Counted from the first letter of the stretch, positions 11,955 through 29,718 are shown. The stretch is 64,000 nucleotides of DNA from Erigeron canadensis (GCF_010389155.1 NC_057769.1:26846735-26910734), one strand, 5' to 3'. A program made the numbers and translations. Notes: a model not told the origin generated them from the letters alone.

Positions 11955-12866
11955 CCTACTTTGGTAAAGGAGTGATCATTTGCTTGTATATTGATGACAT
12001 GTTGATTTTTGGTACTCACCAAGATCAAGTTGATAAAACTAAGGAATTCCTGTCATCAAAGTTTGATATGAAAGACATGGGGGAGGCTGATGTGATTCTT
12101 GGAATTAAGATCATACGTGGAGAACATGGTATTACTATCTCTCAATCTCATTACATTGAGAAGATATTGGATAAATTCAATCACAAAGATAGTTCTCCAA
12201 TGAGTACTCTTATGGATCCTACTCTAAAACTCGTGCCTAACAAGGGAGTTGCAGTGAATCCACTTGAATATTCAAAGGCTATTGGATCTCTCATGTATGC
12301 CATGGTTAGTACTAGGCCTGATATAGCCTTTGCTGTTGGAAAGCTGAGTAGGTACACTCACAATCCTGGTTTGATTCATTGGAAGCGATTAATCGAGTAT
12401 TTAGATACTTGAAAGGAACCAAGGATTTTGGTTTGACTTATACTGGATTTCCTTATGTTCTTGAAGGTTATTCAGATGCAAGTTGGATTACTAATTTGGA
12501 AGATCACTCTTCCACAAGTGGTTGGGTATTCCTTCTTAGTGGTGGTGCTATGTGTTGGGCATCAAAGAAACAAACTTGCATCACTAATTCGACAATGGAT
12601 TCTGAGTTTGTGGCATTAGCAGCAGTTGGTAAAGAAGCTGAATGGCTAAGAAATTTGATATATGAAATTCCATTGTGGCCTAAACCGATATCACCCATAT
12701 CTATCAGATGTGATAGTGCAGCCACGTTGGCTAAGGCATACAGTCAAGGATATAATGGAAAGTCTAGACACTTAGGTGTTAGACACAGTATGGTACGTGA
12801 GTTGATCACTGATGGTGTGATATATGTGGTGTTTGTGAAGACACAACACAATCTACTATGTGTGTA
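11955..12866 (+). pseudogene. Ty1/copia pol fragment (end of reverse transcriptase plus RNase H), frameshifted
   Basis: The first frame (11972-12412) contains the reverse-transcriptase active-site motif YIDDM and the following conserved region. The second (12379-12867) continues with the copia RNase H, including YSDASW, CWASKKQ and STMDSEF. The switch is explained by one lost base at about 12380-12385. Gag, protease, integrase and most of reverse transcriptase are missing upstream of about 11955, so this is a 3' fragment. It lies directly upstream of, and in the same orientation as, the LTR at 13065-13546. Confidence 0.92.
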
Positions 12867-13064
12867 AACTTTTGTGTACATTATCTTCGTGTATTCAATA
12901 GAGTTCCCATGGTTCAATCGTTACGACACCATGAAATTCGAATATTCGGAATGTGTAATGTACTAATGTGAAATTCAATCGTTACGACATTTCATTTATG
13001 CAAAAGTTTGAATGTTTGAGATGGTTGTTAGTTAATCATGGATTACACTAAAATAGGGGAGGAT

Positions 13065-13546
13065 TGTTGGATATTTTAGTGTAATTGGGTTAACTTGTTT
13101 GATCAGTATTGTCATAATAATACATCATATAGGATTGGTGGTGCGGAGTGCACGCCAATTTGAATTTATTATGACCTTAGGGGCGAAGCCCCTAAGGTAC
13201 GGGGGTCCGGGGGCAGCGCCCCTGGGAGCGGGGTCCAAGGGGCAGAGCCCCTGGCTGGGGTCGAGCTGAGGGACTAAAAATGGCAATTTTGAAACCTTGC
13301 AAATAATTGCCATTTTAGTGGATTTATACAACCCGTAACAAGATTTCTGATCATTCTTTTTTCTTCTTTCTTTCTGGTTCTTTTCTCTCAAATAATAAAC
13401 ACACAGAACGTCCTTAATTCTCTGAATTATATCCGATTGAATAGTTTGGATGAACCGCCAAATTGATTCAATCTGAAAGTGATTACACGCCTTTCAGAGT
13501 TTAATTATATCCGGTTATCTGTTCGTTATTTACGAATTTCCCAACA
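13065..13546 (+). repeat. 3' LTR of the truncated copia element
   Basis: The segment begins TGTTGGATATTTTAGTG and ends TTTCCCAACA (TG...CA). A polypurine tract AAATAGGGGAGGA (13051-13063) lies just upstream. Length is 482 bp. A G+C-rich block (13170-13262) inside it contains three short self-complementary motifs of the form GGGGC-n-GCCCC. No matching 5' LTR is present in the window. Confidence 0.85.
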
Positions 13547-14156
13547 CGTGATGTAATGTATAATTGGATTACTAAATACAGATTGCAGTTTGCAGATCAC
13601 GTCAGTACTTGTTATGGTGATCAAAACTCAGAGTAAACAAAAAAAATAAATAATTCAATATATATTAGAATTTAGAATTTAAAAACACAATGTCCGTAAA
13701 CTTATAAAAATAAAATGACATATGATATTGACCAACTTTTGATACTTGATTAGGACGGGGGAGTGGACTCCCAAAATTACATCACGAAAACCTTTTCTTT
13801 TAATTTTCACTCCACTTTAGTGTTACATTTTTTTATCATACAATAACTACAACACTATTAAACGGTGAGTACATTAGATTATGTCACACATAAAATGCGG
13901 GAAACATATACAATTTGTAGAAGCGATGATTCAAAGGTTTAAACTCGGCTATAAATTAATTACGGCACCCTCTTTTCTAGATCTTCTAACGTTTTGCTAC
14001 TTTTATTTTATTTTAAAGAGGATCGATAACTAGTTTTTAATAAGTGTCATGATTAAGGCTTACCGCTGGTTTAGTTGGGATATGGATGATTCATGGTGAG
14101 CTAGATCACTTTGAAATACCATAAAATACAAACTTGAGTGAGAATTGGTAGCTTGG
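13547..14156. other. AT-rich intergenic DNA
   Basis: This follows the copia LTR. No gene, bounded repeat or RNA gene is visible. Confidence 0.5.
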
Positions 14157-14164
14157 TACTTAGC

Positions 14165-14414
14165 CAGTGTCGGCTTAAAGTCTTTACAGGTCTTGAACGA
14201 GATAAAATTTAGGGGCTCAATTAATTAACATATCAATTAAAGTAAACAAAGAAAATAAAAATAAAATAAAATTAGCTCAATTACTAGTCAAAAGGTGCAG
14301 ATGTTGATGCAATATAATGGTACCTAGCAGGCTAGCACAAATTTCAACTAAGCTTACTATAAAACAATCCAGTTATTAAAATTTTGAATGTCTAAAGTTT
14401 TTGAGTCACCGCTG
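14165..14414. mobile_element. hAT-type MITE with 8-bp target duplication
   Basis: The left end CAGTGTCGGCTTAAAG pairs with the inverted right end CAGCGGTGACTCAAAA, an imperfect hAT-like TIR. Flanks are TACTTAGC (14157-14164) and TCCTTAGC (14415-14422), an 8-bp duplication with one mismatch. The element is 250 bp with no ORF. Confidence 0.65.
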
Positions 14415-14699
14415 TCCTTAGCCTAAGATATTTTTTCCACGACCTCATTCCAAGTTTTCTTCATCCATTTTTGTATTCTCGTCGTTTCGATTCGGGGGTG
14501 GCTTAAGTTTGTAGATCTATTAATACGTAATTATGCATTGTACAGGTGTATGTTTGGGCTAATAGCTATTCTGCTAGTCGATTTGTTTATAACACAAATC
14601 TTTGCCTTTCAAAAATGAAATACATAATGGGACATAGTTTTACAAATTTAGACGAGACTAGACATCTAGGAAAAAATATTCACTGCTTGAATATAAAAA

Positions 14700-14867
14700 G
14701 GAAAAATGATTAAACCTCCTAGTCTAAAAAACCTCTTAATTATAAGATTGTGACATTTGTCAAAATCAAAGAATGAGATAAAGAGAGATTTAAACACTTG
14801 TCAAGTAATTAATGTATTGTATTAAAAGAATTATTAGGAAGATTTTTGAAAAAATTTATTATTTCCC
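14700..14867. mobile_element. 168-bp MITE with TATAAAAA duplication
   Basis: The element starts GGAAAAATGATTAAACC and ends with an inverted GGGAAATAATAAATT. Identical 8-bp flanks TATAAAAA lie at 14692-14699 and 14868-14875, which fits a hAT-type insertion. A diverged copy of the same family lies at about 18694-18859. Confidence 0.7.
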
Positions 14868-15260
14868 TATAAAAAATCTAGGTAATTTTAATAAAAATTA
14901 ATTGTAGCACTATCATTATGATAAAATGCATAAAATGGCCAAAATGTAAAGGACGGGAGATGGCACTAGCCATGTTTTATCGTTTTCTTTTATTTTGTAT
15001 AATATTCAAGATAAAGTTCATATGAACATTATGAATGGAATCTTTCACATGTTATTTTCAGTGTACTATATTTGCACATTTACTGTTTGCCAAAGAAAAA
15101 AACAATCATTTCAATTCCATCTAAAACTTTTTGCTTTTGTGATTAGATAAATAGCCATGTCTAATACACTTTCAAGATATTTAAGATTTGTTGGGCCAAA
15201 TTGACGTGTTTTATGTGTTGCAGCTGACTAGCTGACATAGTGGTAGTTAGATAAAATATA

Positions 15261-15677
15261 TCTATCTATATATGTATTAAAAGAGTAGGAATCCTAGTCT
15301 TTTAAAGCACTCTTTAAATCTAAAGTTATGCTTAAAAAATTGTCACATATGATTTATCTATGTGTCATCTCCAAACTTTTTTATATATATTTATTTAAAT
15401 TTAAATAGATTTGAATTAATTAGGTAAATAAACATTATATCAAATCAAACATTATAAATACAATTACTCGTATTTATTTGAGACATTAATTCCATCTTTT
15501 TTTTAAAAAAATTATATTCAATATATATTTTTGAACAAATCTAAGTTTTGATAAGATATTCAAGCATATTTAACATTAATATTATGTTAACTAAACCAAA
15601 ATTTAATTATCAATATCATATTAAAACCTTTGATAATTCAATTAAATAACCGCACATCGTGCGGGTAAAAAACCTAG
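15261..15677 (+). mobile_element. Short non-autonomous Helitron
   Basis: The start is TCTATCTATATATG. The 3' end has the hairpin CCGCACATCGTGCGG (15650-15664) followed after a short A-rich spacer by CTAG (15674-15677) and a host T. This matches the Helitron rule of 5' TC, a 3' hairpin plus CTRR, and insertion between A and T. Length is about 417 bp and there is no ORF. Confidence 0.8.
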
Positions 15678-16017
15678 TATATATATATTATATATATTCG
15701 CGTAGTTAGATTTTTAAACATTATATATTTGCGGTAACTTTTAGGTTAAAAGGAGTAATATTGTTAGGGTTGGACTATTTGCATCATATTATATTGCGTC
15801 ATGTGGTATTTGAAGTTGCTATGAGTTTCCTGAGAAAAGAAAAAAAGTGGATTGTGAAGTTCCCTGAATGGTATGGTAGCTTAATACTTGATTTTTTTTA
15901 TTTTTGTTTTGTACTTAATATTAAATAAATATACAATATTTCATATTTCTAAAGTTTTAGTAAATATAAAATTATATAACATTACATAATATATAAAACA
16001 TTACATATAAAACATAC

Positions 16018-16197
16018 GGATGATAAATAGTATTCAAAATATTAACTATTTGTAACAACACGGATAGTCTTTCTAGACAGTGAATCTTATTCAAAACATA
16101 AAACACATTTTGGTTGATATTTTGAATAAAATTCATCGTTATAGAAACACTATCCGTACGTTTAATAGTTGATATTCTGAATACTATTTATCATTCT
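16018..16197. mobile_element. Foldback MITE with 60-bp arms
   Basis: The arm ATGATAAATAGTATTCAAAA (from about 16020) is inverted at about 16175-16196. A second nested inversion surrounds ACACGGATAG and CTATCCGT. There is no ORF. The target duplication is unclear. Confidence 0.65.
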
Positions 16198-16674
16198 AAA
16201 AAAACATTACATATAATCTCCCAATAATTATAAATCAGGGTCTTAAATTATTTTTTTTATTAAGCTATAACCATTAGATGATAAAGAAAAATGAATTAGG
16301 ACCATTAGATCATTTCCATGACCTCATTTCCATTTAAATTTTCCTTACACAATTTCCTTACAAAGTTTCAATTCATTAATTAATTGTTTTCAAAACTTAT
16401 ATCACGTTTATATTTTATTGCCTTTCATTCATTATAAAACTTATATACCTTATTAAATATCTTTATAAAGTTTCTCGTCATCCTTTTCTGAATTTTGTAA
16501 AATCCATTTTTAGGTTCTTCATAAGTAAGTCTTCAATAATTTAAAAACTTTCAAATTAACATTTATATTTTCCTTAAAATTTAAATTTTATAATTACTTA
16601 ATTATAAATTTTTTTTCTTAAAGACAAATTTAGACTCAAAAACTATGTCAACAATAATTAAATATACCAACAAA

Positions 16675-16800
16675 TTACAGCAACAACAAATGTACCCAAT
16701 TCCTGAGCAGGGTATGGGGGAGATGAGCTGTAGACAGTCTTACCTCTACCCAAAGATAGAGAGATTGTTTCCATAAAGACCTTCGGCCAGGAAGATGTAA
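16675..16800 (+). repeat. SINE fragment resembling the TS family of plants
   Basis: The block GAGCAGGGTATGGGGGAGAT, then CAGTCTTACCTCTACCC, then AGAGAGATTGTTTCC and the pyrimidine-rich CTTCGG resembles the body of tRNA-Lys-derived TS-type SINEs of eudicots. The tRNA-like head is not recognisable, so it is probably 5'-truncated. The assignment is from memory of the family pattern. Confidence 0.5.
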
Positions 16801-17282
16801 AAGTCGTAAAAAAGATAAAGTGTCAAGTTGTATATAGATAAACGAATACCCAAATTGTATATTTTTGTGACATTCACAACTAAACCTACCAAAACTATTC
16901 ATAAAAATAATTGTTCTCTCTAATACCAATTTTTACAATTCCATTAACAACCCACTCAATCTATTTTTTTAATATATAATAATGCTTTAATACTTAACAT
17001 TCCTTTTATTTTAGATATCTTATAAAAATTGAAATAAATTTTACACAACAATAAGTTAAGTCATTTATCTTAAAAATGTAAAAAATTAAAAGAATAAAAA
17101 GAATAAGGTAAATTTGTTTCTCAATATGTCTATGTCGGTACTTAACATATAAAGAACTATCAGAACAATAATGTAAATTGTTTCTTAATATGTAGTGTAT
17201 TAAAATATAACTGTGTTAAATGTAAAATAATGTTATCGGAGTATTACATAAAGTTAACATGTTAATAGTTATATAAGTTCAT

Positions 17283-17310
17283 CCGTGTATTACGCGGGAA
17301 AATAATCTAG
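17283..17310 (+). mobile_element. Helitron 3' terminus
   Basis: The hairpin CCGTGTATTACGCGG, with one G-T wobble, is followed by GAAAATAAT and CTAG|T. The same terminal sequence occurs inverted at 28001, so the two are one family. The 5' end was not located. Confidence 0.65.
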
Positions 17311-17599
17311 TGTGAAATATAAGACTAGTTGTATATTTTGGATTCTTGTCTCGTGTCCACCATTAAAACGGTTGTTTAAAAAGTCCAATTAGAACCATTA
17401 AACATATAAATAGTTTTCTTAGACGATGTATCATATCTAAAGCATTAGACGTGTTTTGATTGGTATTTTGAATACAATACGTTGTTTGAAGACAACTAAC
17501 CGTATTTTTCGTGGTTGTAATGGGAATTTGTGAACATCTATCCTAGTGATGCAAACGAGACAAGAATTTGAAATACATAACCTAGAAAACTTACATAAC

Positions 17600-18234
17600 T
17601 AAAACTTCAGACCTCCTCTTTAGCAACTCCCACTCTGTCATGTGATGAAATGGCTGCCCACACGTTGATGTAAACTCGGTCAAAACATGTTCTTGCCTCG
17701 TTAGGGTGGTTTTTCAAACAGGTGAAAATTTGGTTGAACGAGTCATGATAACTGACTAGTTGGTTTTTCATATTCAGAAACAAACTAATAATTCTCGTCA
17801 AATATGTTTTCTAGTCATTGGTAACTCGAGCTAAAAAAGTATACTCACAACAAAAAACATACTGCAACTTGGGTCTTTCATTATCTCGAGCCAAGCTTTG
17901 ATTAAACTAATTTCTTCCGACTTTGTCCAAGGCATGTTTATTTGAAAGAAAATAGAGAGTATATAAAATATGGAGTTGTGTATATATGATAAAATTGAAG
18001 TGAAGTGTATATACTGTATATGCAGAAGAAAAAATAAAATAAAATATTTTTTTCCAACCAAACTAGCCGTTTGGTTTTTTAAATTCTCAAAATACGCTCC
18101 CGGTTAAACATATTTAAGGTGAGCCGTGGAGGTCGCCAATCTTGTGGATCGTCAATTCAGGGGGTGTTCCCGGTGACTAGCCGGCGAAATATGACGGATT
18201 GCCCCCGTCATCGCCCCATTCCGCTTAGCGTTAG
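17600..18234 (-). pseudogene. Second Harbinger Myb/SANT ORF remnant
   Basis: On the minus strand, MPWTKSEEISLIKAWLEIMK (from about 17936) is a SANT/Myb-like start. Further along, DSFNQIFTCLKN matches the SFNQIFHRL region of the copy at 7537-9055. The upstream (right) side has the same layout as the first element: a G+C-rich block, then a palindrome around AAACGGCTAG. The right tip TTCCGCTTAGCGTTAG is followed by TAA at 18235-18237, a plausible Harbinger target. The left end and most of the C-terminal half are lost. Confidence 0.65.
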
Positions 18235-18237
18235 TAA

Positions 18238-19500
18238 TCTTTCACTCTAATTATGTTCATGCTTTCACGGTTTATTAGAAAAAAAAAAAAACAGAAAACC
18301 AAATCATTTTTAAATTTGGTTTATAGTTAGTTTGACTTGAGATCGACTTGTGTGTCAAAACTAACTAAATGAGTTAATGTTTTACTCGACCGTGTTCAAA
18401 ATTAAGCTCGTTTATAATAAACTCGTGATATTTTTTGCTTTTTATACATTCAGTTAATGTATGTATGTGTATATGTGTAAGTTTGTTTAGGCTTGAGAGC
18501 TTAATCAAGATATGTATTTTTTGAGTTTGAGATTAAGCTTTCTCTTATATAATCCTAAAGTCCTTTTTTAAAATTTCTTCAAAAACAATCGTACTTGACG
18601 CTATGAATATTTTTTTTTTTTTTTTTAAGAATTATATTTATGACACTATAAATTCTGTTTTTCTTTAAAGAATTCACAGTATCTTTCTTTAATGATCAAT
18701 ACTCTTAAATTATTAGCCTAAAAATCCTCTTAATTAAATAATTAATAGGATTGTGACATGTGAAAAATCAGGGGGTGAGATTAGGAGAGAATTAGTGAAT
18801 TTCATGTGTTAACAATTGAATATATTAGGAGAATTGGTTAGTAGGATTTATCATTTTCCATCAATTTGAATTCTCTTAAAATACGTGTATATCTTTTTCA
18901 TTCGTCTTCAAATATTTTTTCAAATATATATATATACTCAAATTATATAGATGAATTTTTCTTCCCAAATAATTTTTGTGATTTTTCTTTTATATATGTT
19001 ATATGAGTATAAGTTTTGTACGAGACATGTTTTTTTATCTAACAGAAATAAACTTTGAAAATATGTTATTATATACGTTGTTTATTACGCTATTAGTTGT
19101 GTTGTCGTATTTTCAAATATAAATATAATTAGGTTGGTTATTGGTTGATTTATCATTTATCATTATCCTTTTACAAATCATATTCAAATAATTCGTAAAC
19201 AACTTGACTCATTTACACCGCTTCGAAATTATCTTCTGGTTGATTTTATATCTTGACTTGGTCTATTTCCATCTCCAAGTGTGAAAGCTGGAAAAGGTTT
19301 GTTTGAGACATAGAAACTTTTTCATCATCTCACCATCATCAAGAAATAAATTAACTTCCGTGGGATAAGAGCGATCTGGGACCCTAAATAATTCATTACA
19401 CTATTTTTTCACTTCATCTCTAGTCACAATCCCCACTTATAACATCTTTTGCATTCCATTAGAAAGTTCGCTTCTTTAAAAAAACACATGCCCTCTTCAT
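18238..19500. other. AT-rich upstream region of the kinase gene
   Basis: This contains a diverged copy (about 18694-18859) of the MITE found at 14700-14867, sharing ATTGTGACAT and the inverted tip GGAAAATGATAAATCC. The rest shows no gene or repeat that can be bounded. Confidence 0.55.
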
Positions 19501-19509
19501 AAATCTTGA

Positions 19510-19803
19510 TAAAGTTTAAAGCTTTGTAAGAAGAACTGCATAAAAATGTCAACTTGTTCTTAAATATTGGTTTTGTTTAATACCCATTTGGTATAGTATA
19601 AAGTTTTGTGAGAGAAACTGCAAAAAATGTCATCTTGTTCATAAATATTGGTTTTTTTGTAATAGTCATTTGACAAAGTTGAAAACTTTGAGAAAGATGG
19701 ACCATAAATCTTGATTTTTTTTTGTCATAACTCATAAATATCGGTTTTGTGTAATACCCATTTGATAAAGTTTGTAACTTTGAAAGAAAAAAACTGAAAA
19801 AAA
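19510..19803 (+). promoter_or_regulatory. Tandem-repeat leader with three micro-uORFs upstream of the kinase
   Basis: About three to four degenerate units of 80-100 bp carry recurring blocks AAAATGTCATCTTG, ATAAATATTGGTTTT, ATACCCATTTG and AACTTTGAAAG. The units create short ORFs: 19546-19563 (MSTCS), 19627-19644 (MSSCS) and 19697-19714 (MDHKS). The kinase start at 19804 is in the last repeat block (ATGTCATCTTCATC). Whether the uORFs are in the mRNA depends on a transcription start that cannot be read from the sequence. Confidence 0.6.
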
Positions 19804-25093
<5,290 letters not shown>

Positions 25094-26040
25094 CTAAATG
25101 CAGTACTTATAAACTATAATTAAAGCAATTACCTCTTTCATACTAATCGCCGGAGTATTTTGGTATTGGTTAGATTGAAGAACTAATTATGGATGGTTTC
25201 ACTTTAAACTTGAATATTTAACTTTGACTCAAATCTTGAATTTGAACTATGAATTATGCTGCACACTTTGTGTCCCATTTGTTTTTAAAAATGCAGACAC
25301 TTGTTGAATTTCAATATCTATTCAAAGTCAAAGTTAGGAAGCCACAGTGGCATAGTGCCATACTTAGAACTGGAAGTGTCCAATAGTCTAAAAAAGATTC
25401 AGATACATGTTGAAGGGTCAACTGCATTAAAGTCAAAACTAGGAAGCTTTACCAACATTCAAGGTTGTAAAACTTGTTTATCTGTACTTCATTGGATGGG
25501 AACCTTGGAGTAACCGGCCTAGGTAGTGAGTACCCGAATTGAAATTTTTATATATATGTATGAAATATGCATAAAACCAGATAATCTTTCATATTCTTAG
25601 AAGCAGGTTTAGAAACATTAACACATGGTTGTCTAGATACTTCAATACGAATTCTACCTGAGTTAAAACTCTGTTTCGGCCTATTTTTGTTTAAGTTAAC
25701 CAAGTTTTGAATTAATTATTGACTCTTTAGTGATTACTCGGATTTTACTTAACTTTGTCTCAGTTTCTGACCTTGTAATGTAGCAATTACTCGGGCTTAA
25801 AATCAGATTTTTCAGATTTTTACAATACTGCCAACACAGGCCAACATATATATTTCCAATTAGGGATTAACGTATATGCTTCTAACTATATTAGTTATCC
25901 CCTTTCAGATTAGTTTACTAATTTACTGCTAACTATTATCAACTCAATGCCAATAGAGATATATTTGTCTGGAATAATGAAATCATAGACTTGTAACAAA
26001 ACAGTCAAAACCAGAATGAGATGAACAATATATAAGGAAT
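25094..26040. other. Intergenic region between the kinase and FtsH-like copy 1
   Basis: The left part should hold the kinase 3' UTR. From about 25930 to 26040 the DNA matches the flank of FtsH-like copy 2 (32880-33017), so the duplicated block extends beyond the ORF on this side. Confidence 0.55.
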
Positions 26041-26054
26041 ATTGGAACTAAGGA

Positions 26055-27943
26055 CTACCGAAATTTCATGAGTGCACCCCCTGAGAACTGTACCTGTTCT
26101 TGTCCCATTGTTCCAGACGAATATAGAGTTGTAGTTTCGTTAGGACCATCATTGACAGATATCATTTTCGGCCTTGAACTTGTCAATAGCTTGAAGAACA
26201 TCATCACTTGTGACAAAATCACCATCTCTGCGAACAGCAAGTCGTACAGATTCATTAGCTATCTCTTCAAGACCTGCCCCGGTTAATCCTGGTGTTCGTG
26301 AAGCAACAAGGTTGGCAACGGCTTCTTTGTTTTCATTCATGAGGACGTTTCTCAAGTATAAAGCAAATATCTTTCGCCTACCATCTTCATCTGGTGCACC
26401 CACATAAACTTTTCTGGATAACCGACCTGGTCTCATCAAAGCGGAATCCAGTGACTCGGGCCTATTAGTAGCTGCTATAACCACCACAGTACCGTCATCT
26501 TTCTCAAAACCATCCATCTCAGTCAGAAGCTGGTTCAAAGTTTGGTCACTCTTGCAGTCCAAACTTTTTCTTGCCTCTTGAAAAATATCTCTAATGCGAG
26601 CAGCTCCTACACCAACAAAAACCTCTACCAATTCACTCCCAGATAAGGAAAAAAACGGCACTCCAGCTTCCCCTGCCACAGCACGGGCCAGCAATGTTTT
26701 CCCTGTTTCTGGTGGACCAGCAAGCAAAACCCCTTTCGGTACTTTCTCCCCAAGTTTCTTGTACTTTCCATCTCCAATTCTCCATTAATGCACGCTACAA
26801 TCTCAAGAAGTTCGGCTTTTGCAGAATCTGCACCCTCCACATCATCAAATGTTACGTTCGTAGTCTGTGGTTTTATTTTTGTCATTCTCCCAAGGTTAGA
26901 CCGGGAATACATCAGATAACATTGATAAGCGTTAGTTAATTGCAAGTTAAATGGAGTAATGTCGTTTAAAAAATTCAACATTTTTCGATAAAAAACTTGA
27001 CAGTAAGCCACAAGCGACGCTAAGATCTTGAAGCATCATACTACGTCGAAACTTATCATATGGGACTACTCCATTACGGTTATATGACAAAGAAAACATC
27101 ACTACGACCAGAGGCGGAGCCAGGATTTCACGTTGAGGGGGGCTCAACCGTATTTCTTTCTTGATCGTTGTATACAATATAATGTGAAAGACATAATCAT
27201 TTAATAAAATGTTAGTAAAATAGAATTTTATTGCGATGGTTTACTTTTATGTACCAAATGTAAAGGTTTTACTTGAACGGTCATGGCTAGAAATCATAAA
27301 TTTATAGATTGGAGGTGGCTTGCTTCAAAAAAAAACCTTTGTTCTAGTTGGCTATAAACTAGCCTTGCAATGGAAAACATGAATTGTTGGCGGTGGCTAA
27401 GCACCCCCCAGTCTCCCTACTAGCTCCACCCCTGACTACGACTACGTTTCCAACTAAAACCGCATATATTATCCCCTTTTCACATGCAGGGTCCTTCTTA
27501 GTTCTATTATTAAGCTTTCTTTGTGTAGTCAACTGCGTGTAGTGTTTAGTCTCACTACTACTTTCCCCTTTCACAAATTGAGGTTTAAACTTCACATCAT
27601 CTGTTTGATCCGCAGATTGATCATCCCAAAACGACAACGCATTCATCATGCTCCCACTACCCTTACCAAATCCTTCTTTTTTATCGACTGCAGTTATAGG
27701 CTGTGCAACATGCGTGGAAAGGAGACTAGGACGACGACCATGATAGTACTGAGGAAATCTAGAGGCTGCAGGTGGGTTATAAACGAAAGGTTTTTGATAC
27801 CGCCGAAGAGACTGTGTTGACTCAGTGGCCCTCGACCCAAATTGCATACAAAGGTTAGCCATTGCGATTGCTCCTGCAACGGCTACCCCCTCATTTATCC
27901 CTGGCTGCACCAAACCTTGGATTTCGCTACAAGGAAACATCAT
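26055..27943 (-). pseudogene. FtsH-like AAA+ ATPase, copy 1, disrupted
   Basis: Colinear with copy 2 (33018-34565). The N-terminal part is 27442-27943 and the ATPase part 26149-27100. Lesions that can be read: a 326-bp hAT MITE splits the gene; the segment between the glycine-loop region and the Walker A has an 8-base insertion near 26780 that shifts the frame; Walker A reads GPPETGKT instead of GPPGTGKT; and about 55-60 bp holding Walker B (FIDEID) are deleted, so ARK runs directly into a short unrelated join before DQTLNQLL. A two-base loss near 26155 moves the C-terminal tail into another frame. The copy cannot make an active ATPase. No introns are present. Confidence 0.9.
27109..27434. 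mobile_element. hAT MITE inside FtsH-like copy 1
   Basis: The left tip CAGAGGCGGAGCCAGG and inverted right tip CAGGGGTGGAGCTAGTAGG are typical plant hAT termini. A perfect 8-bp target duplication ACTACGAC lies at 27101-27108 and 27435-27442. The element is 326 bp with no ORF. Removing it and one duplication aligns the gene with the intact copy. Confidence 0.92.
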
Positions 27944-28000
27944 CTTTGGTTTGTTCTGGAAATTTACTGTGGATCAAGGAGGGTTCATATATATACAAAC

Positions 28001-28831
28001 TAGATTATTTTCCCGCGTAATACGCGAGAAAAACATATTAAGTTTTCATAATAACATATTTAGTAATTATAAAAATAACATGTTAAAATATGATGGTAAA
28101 AATATTTTAAAAATGTTTTATATTAAAGTTGGGTGTAGAAGTCGGTTATAATGAACAACTTCGCACTTAGGATCATACAAATGTCCTAAGTTGCTTTAAC
28201 TACTTCTGGTTATTAGAATCACCATTGGGATTAGAGATAATGAAAGGTAAAAAGTACAGAGTATCCAGTCGAACCTCAAACGTTCGTGTTTGTCTTTTTT
28301 TTTTGTGAGTTGTTCTCTCTCTGATTAGCAATAAAAAAGTTTGTTGTAATTTATAAAAGACCAATAGTAAAAAGTTTACTATCACATAAGTCTTTATGTA
28401 AATATCACAAGATTATTGCACGTAATAAAGATTGGACGCATTTAACTCAGATGTCTATGGATACCTCATTTGATGTTATTGGCTCATAATTGTCTATAAA
28501 GATCATATCTTATGTTTCTTATGTTTAATCATACTCCGATTTAAATATTATTTAATTGACTAATATAATTTTGTTAAGACTGATAATTAAATAAAAATAT
28601 AATAAAATACAAACCAAATTTAGTTGCGTTAAATAAAAAAGGAAAATTTTGTTAAAACTTTTTGGTCCAAATCAATACATATAAAGTCAAAACACTAATG
28701 TTGTGATTGACTACTAATAAAGTAAATAATGACCTCATAATTTTACTATAAAGATTGTAATTAAAACTTAATCTTTAATAATCTTTTATTTTAGTAAAAT
28801 AATTTAAGACCATATCATATATATTGGTAGA
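28001..28831 (-). mobile_element. Non-autonomous Helitron (minus strand)
   Basis: The 3' end is at the left: CTAG at 28001-28004 preceded by a host base, then the hairpin CTCGCGTATTACGCGGG on the minus strand (about 28013-28029). The 5' end TCTACCAATATATATG on the minus strand starts at 28831, next to a host A. The length is 831 bp. It lies 58 bp upstream of FtsH-like copy 1 and is absent from the matching position of copy 2. Confidence 0.78.
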
Positions 28832-29704
28832 TGGTATTTGTATTGAGAAACTTATGATGAAATTTTAAAATTTAAAGTTTGTTGAGTAGTATTGTATTGA
28901 TTTTCACTTTTTAATAACGTTATTATTTTATGTTTTTATGTTTTCATTTGTGACCCGAATGATCGATCCGAACCATTATGGCAATTTAGGGGCTCTTTAT
29001 AATAATTGGAAGATAATTAATCAATTATAATCAATATACTTTTGAAGTTAAAAAAAACTTAATTTAATATGTTAATAAACCCAGTTGTAAAAAATTAATA
29101 TAACCCTTTATTTATATACAATAATTTTATTGTTTATTGGTAAATTACAATAATATATTAATGTAAACTTCGATAATAAAAAATACATACATCATTAAAA
29201 ATAATGTAGACTTATTTATTGAATCCAACTTTATATATACTTATTTAGTTAATACAATACATTGTTAACGTTTAAAAAAAATTAATTCAATTATACAATA
29301 AAATTTGTTGTGAAAAATTAATATAATATAATGTGAGATAATAATATGTCTATAATTATAATCATTCACTAATATTTATTTAATTATTATATTTTAAGAG
29401 ATAGTGCGAATGAGTTTCTTAATGACATCCCAATTACGAAGTACATGTTTCAACTCTATCATAACTATTTCCAAATTTAAATATATTTATTACTTTAATT
29501 ATAATTATTAAATGTGAATGAATAATTGAGAATGTAAATATAGTAAAGTTAAGGGACTAATGTTGTGTTTACTCAATAATAAATTTGGTAATGGTATATT
29601 AATTTTGATCTAAGGGTTGTAATTAAAAGTTGAAACTCATCTAACGGTCTTTACTTATTTATAAAAGAATTTAGGACCTTGTTATATATATATATATTGG
29701 TAGA
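28832..29704 (-). mobile_element. Second Helitron 5' end of the same family, partial
   Basis: The minus-strand 5' sequence TCTACCAATATATATA starts at 29704, followed by a region related to the 5' part of the 28001-28831 element (AGGACC/AAGACC, then TTGTAATTAAAA blocks). Its own 3' hairpin was not found, so the first element may have inserted next to or into it. Confidence 0.5.
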
Positions 29705-29718
29705 TGCTTTGAAAAAAC

